In this document: one piece after another, positions 1 through 5,375 of the stretch
Layout of the letters: every line of letters starts with the position of its first letter
How positions within the stretch are numbered: position 1 is the stretch's first letter
Assembly (NCBI GenBank): GCA_031256155.1
Contig: JAIRRD010000108.1
Coordinates: 1 to 5,375 of the forward strand
Direction of reading: 5' to 3'
Length of the DNA: 5,375 bases
From: Holophagales bacterium
Lineage (GTDB): Bacteria; Acidobacteriota; Holophagae; Holophagales; Holophagaceae
Notes under the pieces: generated by a model
The model's database searches: none
What the model was told of the DNA's origin: nothing
The model's input: the letters and a program-made list of their open reading frames with translations, nothing else
Program-made: the position numbers and the translations under genes

Positions 1-2
1 CA

Positions 3-1343
3 CATGATAAAGTGTCTGGTGATTCTATAGCCAATCAGCAGCATGTAGCAAATGCCTTGACAAACGGCAGCGTTACCACATATTTTGATACCGGTAGCGT
101 TGCGCTAGTTGTTGTCCGCGCCGTAGCGCCCATATATGATACAGATGGTTCTATTATCGGCGCTTTATCTGCCGATTTTAGATTTGACATAAATGAAACG
201 GTTGATGAGCTTAAGAATATTTTAAAAGCTGACATTAATGTTTGGCTTGAAAACAAAAATATTGTTACTACTATTACGAGGCAGAATGGAGAGCGTGCAC
301 TTGGCCTCAGACTTGATCCATCAATCTCAAAAATAGTTATGAATGATGGTAAAGAATATAATGGTACCACAATTCTTTTAGAGAAACCGCGCCGTTTTTT
401 TTGTATGCCGCTCCGCAACTCTAAAGGCGAAATTTTTGCCGCTATTTCTATAGGTAATCCTATTGAAGAAATGAAAGCTGCATCTCGTAATTTAATTATC
501 GAAATATTTTTTATTGGTTTTATTGGACTTGCCATAGCCATAATACTAATGTTCTTTATTGTTTCAATATTAATCAAATCTGTTGTTACGTTGTCTGTAG
601 ATATGAATGAAATCGCACTTGGAAACCTGAATATTGAAATTAATGTCGAAAGCAGTGATGAGGTGGGCAATTTGGCCAAATCCATAAAAAAGATGATAAA
701 TGTTATTCGAAAAATGATAGTAGATATAAATATCATGATTTATGAACATGCCAAGGGTAACTCAGATTACCGCCTTGATACAGAGGGTTTGCTGGGTGAT
801 TATAAAATACTTGCCAACAATATTTCAGAATTAGCAGACGAAAGTATGAAAGACCGACTTACAAAGATGTCAAACAGGCACACTTTCGACAATCGCTTGG
901 AATTGGAATGGAATCGCGCTATGAGAGACAGAACGCTCTTAAGTGCTTTGATGATAGATCTGGATAAATTTAAAGGTTATAATGATACATTTGGGCATGC
1001 GCAGGGCGACCTTGCCTTGCAGGCAGCCGCAGAAGTTTTTATGTGCTCTATAAAAAGCAAAATTGATTTTGCGGCCCGTTGGGGCGGGGAAGAATTTGTT
1101 ATATTGTTACCAAGCACAGATTCGATTAGCGCAATAACAGTTGCTGAGCGTATTCGCGCAGCGATAGAAAATATGTCAATTCCCTGCAATGACGAGAGAG
1201 CTGCTAAAATAACTGTCAGCATCGGTGTAAATACACAAATGCCTGCTCATCACAGCAACTCTAGTTCCTTAATTTTAAAAGCTGATGAAGCGCTCTATAA
1301 AGCAAAACAAACTGGTCGGAACAAAGTTGTGTTTTGGGGATAA
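3..1343 (+). CDS. Membrane-bound diguanylate cyclase (Cache sensor, HAMP, GGDEF), 5' end cut by window
   Basis: The protein would make cyclic di-GMP from two GTP at the inner membrane in response to an extracytoplasmic ligand. The frame is open to the left edge, so the true start is upstream; the GTG at 12 is probably an internal Val codon and is used here only for numbering. Residues 1-155 look like the membrane-proximal part of a Cache sensor (APIYDTDGSIIGA). A hydrophobic helix spans about 161-188. HAMP covers about 189-240, with the DEVG motif at 216-219. A second weakly HAMP-like linker (about 241-277) precedes the GGDEF domain. That domain has DRLTKMSNR (281-289), the metal/GTP segment with D316, N324 and D333, and an intact active site RWGGEEF (GGEEF 358-362). 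The allosteric I-site RxxD reads SKID (349-352), so its arginine is lost. It stands alone on this strand; the next gene is 271 bases away. Catalytic activity is expected from the motifs; the ligand is unknown. Confidence 0.93.
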   Translation, partial: HDKVSGDSIANQQHVANALTNGSVTTYFDTGSVALVVVRAVAPIYDTDGSIIGALSADFRFDINETVDELKNILKADINVWLENKNIVTTITRQNGERALGLRLDPSISKIVMNDGKEYNGTTILLEKPRRFFCMPLRNSKGEIFAAISIGNPIEEMKAASRNLIIEIFFIGFIGLAIAIILMFFIVSILIKSVVTLSVDMNEIALGNLNIEINVESSDEVGNLAKSIKKMINVIRKMIVDINIMIYEHAKGNSDYRLDTEGLLGDYKILANNISELADESMKDRLTKMSNRHTFDNRLELEWNRAMRDRTLLSALMIDLDKFKGYNDTFGHAQGDLALQAAAEVFMCSIKSKIDFAARWGGEEFVILLPSTDSISAITVAERIRAAIENMSIPCNDERAAKITVSIGVNTQMPAHHSNSSSLILKADEALYKAKQTGRNKVVFWG

Positions 1344-1459
1344 CGCCGGTTGAGCCGATTTCAAGATTCCATCTGTGTCATTTTACACGAAATTATAGTT
1401 AATGCACTTTACAACCGTAATAACCGGACATGTATCACTTGTGCCTCTCATTGCGCTTC

Positions 1460-1473
1460 CCGCCTGTCGGCGG
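1460..1473. repeat. Short GC-rich hairpin in spacer
   Basis: CCGCC (1460-1464) and GGCGG (1469-1473) are exact inverted arms around the loop TGTC. It lies in the non-coding spacer between the cyclase gene and nadA. No T-run follows, so it is not a standard intrinsic terminator, and at five base pairs it could be chance. It is recorded because the same spacer also carries the much longer perfect inverted repeat at 1511-1548, so the nadA leader could be structured. Confidence 0.35.
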
Positions 1474-1510
1474 CTCGCTCTATTACGGCGCAGTCTGGAG
1501 CATACACGCA

Positions 1511-1548
1511 TTTTACTTGTGGAGCATGGTTATGCTCCACAAGTAAAA
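1511..1548. repeat. Perfect 17-bp inverted repeat upstream of nadA
   Basis: The arm TTTTACTTGTGGAGCAT (1511-1527) is the exact reverse complement of ATGCTCCACAAGTAAAA (1532-1548), with the four-base loop GGTT (1528-1531). It sits 66 bases before the nadA GTG. In RNA it would form a strong hairpin on either strand. The stem base carries T4 and A4 ends but no separate T-run follows on the plus strand, so a classic terminator for the cyclase gene is not clearly supported. Other readings are a bidirectional terminator, a leader hairpin controlling nadA, a dimeric-regulator operator, or a small dispersed palindromic repeat. The structure is certain; its role is not. Confidence 0.9.
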
Positions 1549-1558
1549 CGACTATAAG
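1530..1558 (+). promoter_or_regulatory. Weak candidate promoter for nadA overlapping the inverted repeat
   Basis: TATAAG at 1553-1558 is a good -10 match. Seventeen bases upstream lies TTATGC (1530-1535), a poor -35 match inside the right half of the inverted repeat. Transcription would begin near 1565, giving a leader of about 50 bases before nadA. If real, the palindrome would overlap the -35 region, a position where a repressor could act. The weak -35 keeps this tentative. Confidence 0.25.
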
Positions 1559-1601
1559 TCAGCTGCATGACGAAGTAAATTTCGGGGATCTGACTAAAAT
1601 T

Positions 1602-1608
1602 AAAGGAG
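1602..1608 (+). promoter_or_regulatory. Ribosome binding site fixing the GTG start of nadA
   Basis: AAAGGAG lies six bases before the GTG at 1615, ideal spacing for a Shine-Dalgarno site. It supports the non-ATG start over any internal ATG. The first internal Met of NadA is residue 47, too close to the conserved HYY motif at 58-60 to be the true start. Confidence 0.8.
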
Positions 1609-1614
1609 TTTACA

Positions 1615-2646
1615 GTGATTGAAGACCGTCCCGCAAACTTCCATCCTGAAATTGCGGAGCGCAATTTTGGGGTGGAATCGCTATATTCAACTTGCTATTC
1701 CGACTTAAACAGCATTGACTCCGATTTGGATTTGACATCTGAGATCAGGCGGATGTGTGTTGAAAAAAGAGCCATTATCCTGGCACATTACTATCAGGAA
1801 CCGATGGTGCAGGATTTGGCGGATATTGTGGGCGACAGCTTGCAGCTTGCCATAGAAGCACAAAAGGCTAAAGCCGATGTGATTTTATTTTGCGGTGTTC
1901 ACTTTATGGCTGAAACCGCGAAAATCCTTAACCCAAACTCAACAGTGATTTTGCCGGACATGGATGCAGGCTGTTCGCTTGCGGATAGATGCCAAACCGA
2001 AATTTTTAGGGAATGGCTCAAAGACTACCCTGAATACGTTGTAATCAGCTATATTAACTGTTCCGCCGGTGTCAAAGCTCTTTCAGACATTATCTGCACA
2101 AGTTCCAACGCAGTCAGCGTTGTTAGCAGCATTCCCGCCAACAAAAAGATTGTTTTTGCCCCGGATCGCCACCTTGGCCGTTGGGTCTCTAGACAAACCG
2201 GCAGAAAAATGGCCCTGTACCCTGGCTTTTGCATAGTTCACGGACTATTTACTCCCCGCCGCACTGCTGCAATGAAAGCCAGGTACCCGGAAGCAAAACT
2301 CCTTGTTCATCCTGAATGCGACCTTTTAATATCGGCAAAAGCCGATTTTGTGGGTTCTACAGCCGCGATGTTAAATTTTGTCGCTAAAGACACAGGGAAT
2401 GCATTTATCATAGGAACAGAACCAGGAATTATTTATCAAATGCAAAAACTGAGACCGGACGCCGAGTTTTTGCCCATACCGGTGGATAGCAGATCTAATT
2501 GCTCAATATGTCCTTACATGAGACTCAACACAGTGGAAAAAATTTACTTGGCTCTGAAGGATATGAAACCTGAAATCACCTTGGACGAATCACTGCGCCA
2601 AAGAGCTTTGAAGCCAATGGAAGCTATGCTTTCGCTTGGGTGTTAG
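1615..2646 (+). CDS. nadA: Quinolinate synthase NadA
   Basis: NadA condenses iminoaspartate with dihydroxyacetone phosphate to quinolinate, the second step of de novo NAD synthesis, in the cytoplasm using a [4Fe-4S] cluster. At 343 residues it has normal family length. Visible motifs are AHYYQEP (57-63), VGDSLQLA (72-79), FMAETAKIL (97-105), NCSAGVKA (148-155), PDRHLGRWV (183-191), GFCIVHG (204-210), HPEC (232-235) and VGSTAAM (246-252). By comparison with E. coli C113, C200 and C297, the cluster ligands should be C120 (AGCSL), C206 (FCIVH) and C299 (ICPYM). C296 and C299 form a CxxC pair. The GTG start is supported by AAAGGAG six bases upstream. The usual partners nadB and nadC are not adjacent here, so nadA appears to be transcribed separately from them. 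A hairpin follows the stop. Identification is firm. Confidence 0.97.
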   Translation: MIEDRPANFHPEIAERNFGVESLYSTCYSDLNSIDSDLDLTSEIRRMCVEKRAIILAHYYQEPMVQDLADIVGDSLQLAIEAQKAKADVILFCGVHFMAETAKILNPNSTVILPDMDAGCSLADRCQTEIFREWLKDYPEYVVISYINCSAGVKALSDIICTSSNAVSVVSSIPANKKIVFAPDRHLGRWVSRQTGRKMALYPGFCIVHGLFTPRRTAAMKARYPEAKLLVHPECDLLISAKADFVGSTAAMLNFVAKDTGNAFIIGTEPGIIYQMQKLRPDAEFLPIPVDSRSNCSICPYMRLNTVEKIYLALKDMKPEITLDESLRQRALKPMEAMLSLGC

Positions 2647-2653
2647 AGTGATT

Positions 2654-2690
2654 TATAGCGGTTCAACTCACTTGTAGTTGAAATGCTATA
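2654..2690. repeat. Imperfect hairpin just after nadA, containing a repeated 13-mer
   Basis: TATAGC (2654-2659) pairs with GCTATA (2685-2690). G2660 can wobble with T2684, G2661 opposes A2683 as a mismatch, and TTCAACT (2662-2668) pairs with AGTTGAA (2676-2682) around a seven-base loop. The hairpin begins 8 bases after the nadA stop. It lacks a T-run right after the stem, so it is at best a poor terminator, though it could protect the mRNA 3' end. Its left arm TATAGCGGTTCAA recurs exactly at 4068-4080. Confidence 0.6.
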
Positions 2691-2747
2691 TGTAAGGATT
2701 TGTTTGTAGATTGAGACTGATAGCAAGTTACGTTCACATAGACATTT

Positions 2748-2948
2748 GTGCTGTGTGCCAAAGATTTTGAAAACGCAAACAATGCAAGCGAAAATGGCTA
2801 TAGGCTTGTACGAGACTTTGGAGTGGACGGCGAAATGGAGGCGCAGGCGTACAACTTGGATTTTAAAATTACCTCAAAAGAACGCAAATTGGTATTGAAT
2901 GAGAAATTCTTGCTGGTAATATTTTTTATGGTGGAGGATGCGCTATGA
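2748..2948 (+). CDS. Doubtful 66-codon ORF overlapping the DHH gene start
   Basis: I do not recognise this product. The ORF opens with GTG, without a visible Shine-Dalgarno site, shortly after an in-frame TAG at 2739. It ends in an ATGA overlap with the DHH phosphoesterase start at 2945. The predicted 66 residues are charged and hydrophilic in the first 50 (DFGVDGEMEAQAYNLDFKI) and end in a short hydrophobic stretch (FLLVIFFMV) that coincides with the ribosome binding site of the next gene. Codon choice resembles the neighbours, which is why it is kept. It could be a small translationally coupled gene, the remnant of a larger lost gene, or simply the untranslated leader of the DHH gene. I favour the last two. 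Confidence 0.25.
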   Translation: MLCAKDFENANNASENGYRLVRDFGVDGEMEAQAYNLDFKITSKERKLVLNEKFLLVIFFMVEDAL

Positions 2949-3877
2949 ATCAACGGAAGTTTCGCCTTGTTACACGCAGCGATTTTGACGGGTTGGTTTG
3001 TGCTATTTTATTCAAAGAAATGGATATGATTGACGATATTCGCTTCGTGCATCCAAAAGACATGCAGGACGGAAAAATAGAAGTCACAGAAAGAGATATA
3101 ACTACAAACCTGCCATATGTGAAAAACGCTCACATGGTCTTTGACCATCACCTTTCTGAGATCATCCGAAACACTGGCTTACGCGCGAATCACATTATTG
3201 ATCCAGATGCTCCATCAGCAGCTCGCGTTGTCTATGACCATTTTGGTGGCGCAAAAGCTTTTCCCAGTGTCTCTTTAGAAATGATGGAAGCTGTTGATAA
3301 AGCTGATTCTGCTCAATATTCAGTTGATGATATTTTGAATCCCAAAGGATGGGTTCTGCTCAATTATTTAATGGATTCACGCACCGGTCTTGGTCGTTTC
3401 CGCGAATTCAAAGTGAGCAATTACGCTCTTATGATGAGTTTTATTCAACTTTGCAAAACCCACACTGTTGATCAGATATTAGAGATGCCTGATGTAAAAG
3501 AGCGATTGCATTTGTATTTCGATCACTCTGAAAGGGCGAAGGAACAGATCAGACGCTGCACGGAAGTGTATGAAAATCTGGCTGTATTGGACTTGAGAAG
3601 CGAAGAAATCATTTGGGCAACGAACAGGTTTATGATTTATGCGTTATTCCCTCAAATCAATATTTCTATTCACTTAATGTGGGGATTGCAAAAGCAAAAT
3701 ACTGTGTTTGCAACGGGCAAATCAATTTTAAATCGCACGAGCAAAACGAGTATTGGCGAACTAATGCTCAATTATGGCGGTGGCGGTCATCCATCCGCAG
3801 GAACGTGTCAGATCGAAAATGACAGAGCCAGTGCTGCCCTACATGATTTAATCAAGAAAATCAATTCTGATGGGTAA
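2945..3877 (+). CDS. DHH/DHHA1-family phosphoesterase
   Basis: This cytoplasmic hydrolase of the DHH superfamily (310 residues) belongs to a group that includes NrnA nanoRNase/pAp phosphatase, exopolyphosphatase and RecJ-type enzymes. The metal-binding motifs are present: SDFDG (D13, D15), the signature DHH at 67-69 (VFDHHLSE) and D118/D121 (AVDKADSA). The C-terminal DHHA1 domain ends in the substrate-binding glycine motif YGGGGHPSAG (277-286). Length and single-copy domain order fit a small-substrate phosphoesterase, not RecJ. The substrate (short oligonucleotides, pAp, polyphosphate or a cyclic-dinucleotide breakdown product) cannot be told from sequence. GGAGG at 2933-2937, seven bases before the ATG, fixes the start. 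The gene runs tail-to-tail with a tRNA-Phe gene, with 21 bases between them. The family call is firm; the specific activity is open. Confidence 0.9.
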   Translation: MNQRKFRLVTRSDFDGLVCAILFKEMDMIDDIRFVHPKDMQDGKIEVTERDITTNLPYVKNAHMVFDHHLSEIIRNTGLRANHIIDPDAPSAARVVYDHFGGAKAFPSVSLEMMEAVDKADSAQYSVDDILNPKGWVLLNYLMDSRTGLGRFREFKVSNYALMMSFIQLCKTHTVDQILEMPDVKERLHLYFDHSERAKEQIRRCTEVYENLAVLDLRSEEIIWATNRFMIYALFPQINISIHLMWGLQKQNTVFATGKSILNRTSKTSIGELMLNYGGGGHPSAGTCQIENDRASAALHDLIKKINSDG

Positions 3878-3899
3878 AAATCATCACCCCATTTATTTT
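3870..3899 (+). terminator. Weak candidate terminator of the DHH gene
   Basis: ATGGGT (3870-3875, overlapping the stop codon) can pair with ACCCCAT (3886-3892) if one C is bulged, and TTATTTT follows (3893-3899). The stem is short and the loop about ten bases, so it is weak. The T-rich tail runs up to the end of the opposite-strand tRNA gene, where a terminator between convergent genes would be expected. On the minus strand the same inverted repeat lies just beyond the tRNA 3' end. Confidence 0.35.
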
Positions 3900-3974
3900 G
3901 GTGCCTGGAGCCGGGATTGAACCAGCGACACATGGATTTTCAGTCCATTGCTCTACCAACTGAGCTATCCAGGC
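3899..3974 (-). tRNA. tRNA-Phe (anticodon GAA), CCA encoded
   Basis: The minus strand folds into a complete 76-base cloverleaf. The acceptor arms GCCTGGA and TCCAGGC pair perfectly. The D arm is GCTC/GAGC with loop AGTTGGTA. The anticodon stem ATGGA/TCCAT encloses loop CTGAAAA with anticodon GAA (plus-strand 3939-3941). The variable loop is GTGTC, and the T arm GCTGG/CCGGC contains one T-G wobble around loop TTCAATC. Discriminator A and a genomically encoded CCA (3899-3901) complete the 3' end. It delivers phenylalanine to UUU and UUC codons. It is a lone tRNA gene between two plus-strand protein genes, with its own candidate promoter at 3984-4011. No integrase or duplicated tRNA end is visible nearby, so there is no sign that it serves as an attachment site. 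Confidence 0.97.
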
Positions 3975-3983
3975 CGAAATAGT

Positions 3984-4011
3984 AGCTTAACAGATGTGCA
4001 TCGAATTTCAA
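3984..4011 (-). promoter_or_regulatory. Candidate promoter of tRNA-Phe
   Basis: Read on the minus strand, TTGAAA (4011-4006) is a fair -35 and TAAGCT (3989-3984) a moderate -10, with a 16-base spacer. Transcription would start near 3977, about three bases before the mature tRNA 5' end at 3974, a plausible short leader. The fit of position is better than the fit of the -10 itself. Confidence 0.4.
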
Positions 4012-4034
4012 GTGAAAAATGCTCTGATATCAAA

Positions 4035-4064
4035 TTGAGTTCCTTTAACGCAACTTAGTACAAT
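4035..4064 (+). promoter_or_regulatory. Candidate promoter for the membrane protein/metallophosphoesterase unit
   Basis: TTGAGT (4035-4040) and TACAAT (4059-4064) match sigma-70-type -35 and -10 boxes in 4 of 6 and 5 of 6 positions, with an 18-base spacer. The start site would fall near 4071, inside the 13-base repeat at 4068-4080, leaving a leader of about 38 bases. It lies back-to-back with the tRNA promoter, with 23 bases between the two -35 boxes, making a compact divergent promoter region. Confidence 0.45.
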
Positions 4065-4067
4065 GTC

Positions 4068-4080
4068 TATAGCGGTTCAA
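4068..4080 (+). repeat. Second copy of the intergenic 13-mer TATAGCGGTTCAA
   Basis: This matches 2654-2666 exactly in the same orientation, 1.4 kb away. Here the complementary right arm seen in the first copy is missing, so no comparable hairpin forms. It overlaps the predicted transcription start of the downstream gene. In a window this size one exact 13-base match has roughly a 20-40 per cent chance of arising randomly, so the repeat is suggestive only. Confidence 0.5.
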
Positions 4081-4108
4081 TTTCAAAAACAGGGAGTTAT
4101 TCAAAATC

Positions 4109-4795
4109 ATGGCACTTAAGACAAACATCAAGCAAAAAGAAATTCGCATACAAAAGCCAGCACAGAGTCTTTCGACATTTCAGAGCAAAATCACTCTTGG
4201 AATGAATGAGCACTCTAACCTGATGAAGCGCTTTATCATAGTCGGTGTCGCGATCTTGCTTGGGATTGCCGTTGTGGTTTTCTGGAATATATGGCGGCAT
4301 CACAAAATTGAGCAGCATGAAACCGCCATGTCTGCGCTGATTTTAGAAGTAGAAGGCACTCTTACAAATTCCGTGCCGCCTGCCGAGAAGGAACAGAGGA
4401 TGCGAAACGCTCTGTCAAGGTTAGAAGAGCTTGCACGCACAGCCCCAGGCGCATGTAAAAGCGTTGCGAACGGAATGGTATCCACTTGGAAATTAGAATT
4501 GGACGGCAAAGGCACCTCATTGCCCACTCCCGCTGACCCTTGGTCGCGTCTCCGTTTAGCTCAAAAAAATATTGTTCTTGGACAGTCTAAAGAAGCAGGT
4601 GATGCCATTTCTGTGCTTCACAAAATTGCAAAACCCAATCAAGCCTGGTCCCAGCTCTATTGGTCCATGCTCTTGCAAATCAGGCAATTAGATGGCGACC
4701 GCGAACAAGCATTGAAAGATTATGCCGAATACCGCAAAATATTCAGAGAGCAATCCGACTTAATCACCATGGATAAAATACTGGATGCTATTTAG
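4109..4795 (+). CDS. Single-pass membrane protein with TPR-like C-terminal domain (YfgM-like topology)
   Basis: The 228-residue protein has a basic N-terminal tail (1-40, many Lys/Arg), one transmembrane helix (about 41-62, IIVGVAILLGIAVVVFW) and a mostly helical, soluble remainder. The positive-inside rule puts the C-terminal part outside the cytoplasm. That topology, and the repeated helix pairs with Ala/Leu spacing (for example 143-172 and 180-212, DGDREQALKDYAEY), resemble YfgM/AncA, a periplasmic TPR-like partner of the Sec translocon and chaperones. No single residue proves this. No catalytic motif is seen. AGGGAG (4091-4096) lies twelve bases before the ATG, rather far; an in-frame ATG at 4202 (residue 32) would still keep the helix but has no better site. 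The gene heads a probable two-gene unit with the metallophosphoesterase 25 bases downstream. Existence is secure; function is a guess. Confidence 0.85.
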   Translation: MALKTNIKQKEIRIQKPAQSLSTFQSKITLGMNEHSNLMKRFIIVGVAILLGIAVVVFWNIWRHHKIEQHETAMSALILEVEGTLTNSVPPAEKEQRMRNALSRLEELARTAPGACKSVANGMVSTWKLELDGKGTSLPTPADPWSRLRLAQKNIVLGQSKEAGDAISVLHKIAKPNQAWSQLYWSMLLQIRQLDGDREQALKDYAEYRKIFREQSDLITMDKILDAI

Positions 4796-4820
4796 AGCAA
4801 TCTCAATATAAACTATACCT

Positions 4821-5375
4821 ATGAGAATGCTCTTACCTATAGCAGTTATCATCTTCATTCTAGGACTTGCATGTGCGTACATGTCTCTCAGGAGCATGGC
4901 ATTTAGTTCATTGTTCAGCCGTCATCCCTGGCTGACATGGAGCATATTTGCCTTTATGCTCATAGTTCCAATTTTGACCCGCCTCATAAGCCATGATGTG
5001 CTGGCGGTCTCTTGGATAAGTTACATAATGTTTGGCATTGTAAGCACTTACATAGTCTATTTGGGTATAGCCGATCTTTTTCAATTTCTTTTGCGCCGTT
5101 TTTTCGACGCGCCGACATCGGTCAGTCTCTGGGCACTGAGGACAGCTATGGCCGCAACAATAATTTCCATTGTTATCGGCTGCGTACAGGCATTGAAGCC
5201 CCCTGTAATCCGCCGTGTGGAAGTTCCTGTTTCAGACTTGAACAAATCCCTTGAAGACTTCACCATTGTGCAGATTTCGGATCTACACATCAGCAACATG
5301 CTCTCAAAGAGCAGCCTTGTACGGATGGTAATCCAGATAAATGAACTCAGTCCCAACATAATAGCCATTACCGGC
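4821..5375 (+). CDS. Membrane-anchored calcineurin-like metallophosphoesterase, 3' end cut by window
   Basis: A frame open from ATG 4821 to the right edge gives 185 residues without a stop. Four hydrophobic segments are visible (about 4-21, 37-55, 61-83 and 106-125). Then comes the start of a calcineurin-like phosphoesterase domain: FTIVQISDLHIS (147-158), whose D154 and H156 form the first DxH metal motif. The window ends at IIAITG (180-185), exactly where the second motif (GD) is expected to continue. The family (YkuE/YaeI-like) hydrolyses phosphomono- or phosphodiesters with two metal ions; some members act on lipid or lipid A precursor substrates, but nothing here fixes the substrate. No clear Shine-Dalgarno site precedes 4821; ATG 4827 is an equally possible start. 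It follows the TPR-like gene by 25 bases and is probably co-transcribed. Confidence 0.88.
   Translation, partial: MRMLLPIAVIIFILGLACAYMSLRSMAFSSLFSRHPWLTWSIFAFMLIVPILTRLISHDVLAVSWISYIMFGIVSTYIVYLGIADLFQFLLRRFFDAPTSVSLWALRTAMAATIISIVIGCVQALKPPVIRRVEVPVSDLNKSLEDFTIVQISDLHISNMLSKSSLVRMVIQINELSPNIIAITG

Noticed and set aside
35..736. 233-codon antisense ORF under the cyclase sensor and HAMP region
   Set aside because: It lies wholly opposite a clear Cache-HAMP coding region; its Ile/Ser-rich product has no recognisable domain and looks like a complement of the real gene.
1344..1365. Possible terminator after the cyclase gene (CGG-TTGAG-CCG)
   Set aside because: Only three base pairs and no T-run; too weak to call.
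1350..1622. 90-codon plus-strand ORF between the cyclase gene and nadA
   Set aside because: It uses a TTG start without a ribosome binding site, runs straight through the perfect inverted repeat and the nadA Shine-Dalgarno site, overlaps nadA, and has an unnatural Cys/Ser/Thr-rich composition.
3613..3822. 69-codon plus-strand ORF inside the DHH gene
   Set aside because: It is out of frame with, and fully inside, the conserved DHHA1 coding region.
3899..3974. tRNA-Phe as an integration (att) site of a mobile element
   Set aside because: No integrase, no duplicated tRNA 3' end and no composition shift is visible in the flanks within the window.
4838..4847. Possible third copy of the TATAGCGGTT repeat
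   Set aside because: TATAGCAGTT differs at one position within ten and lies inside the coding start of the metallophosphoesterase, so chance similarity is the simpler reading.
5012..5368. Short ORFs on both strands near the right edge
   Set aside because: They overlap the metallophosphoesterase frame, which carries transmembrane helices and the DLH metal motif; these others are shadows of it.

Overview
This is a compact stretch of bacterial chromosome of moderate GC (about mid-40s per cent by eye). It has standard Shine-Dalgarno sites, some GTG starts, and housekeeping-type content. A single-pass protein with YfgM-like topology and a Cache-HAMP-GGDEF sensor suggest a Gram-negative-type anaerobe or facultative anaerobe. 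The DHH phosphoesterase resembles those I associate with Desulfovibrio-like and Synergistota-like bacteria. That placement rests on impression only, and no marker here fixes the taxon.

Layout, left to right. Positions 3-1343 hold the 3' part of a membrane-bound diguanylate cyclase whose start lies off the left edge: Cache sensor remainder, transmembrane helix, HAMP, GGEEF catalytic domain. A 271-base spacer follows, with a perfect 17-bp inverted repeat and a possible promoter. Next is nadA (1615-2646), quinolinate synthase of NAD biosynthesis, complete and with its three iron-sulfur cysteines in place. About 300 bases then contain an imperfect hairpin and a doubtful 66-codon ORF that overlaps the next gene by ATGA. 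That next gene (2945-3877) encodes a DHH/DHHA1 phosphoesterase. A tRNA-Phe(GAA) gene lies on the opposite strand (3899-3974), tail-to-tail with the DHH gene. A probable new transcription unit then begins on the plus strand: a single-pass, TPR-like membrane protein (4109-4795) and, 25 bases later, the first 185 codons of a multi-pass membrane metallophosphoesterase (4821 to the right edge).

The genes do not form one pathway. They look like a run of independent housekeeping and signalling genes: c-di-GMP synthesis, NAD synthesis, nucleotide or polyphosphate phosphoester hydrolysis, translation, and envelope function. There is no transposase, integrase, CRISPR array or toxin-antitoxin pair, and I see no convincing undescribed system. 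The items most worth a second look are the perfect inverted repeat before nadA, the 13-base repeat shared by two intergenic regions, the lost I-site arginine of the cyclase, the small ORF before the DHH gene, and the uncharacterised pair at the right end.
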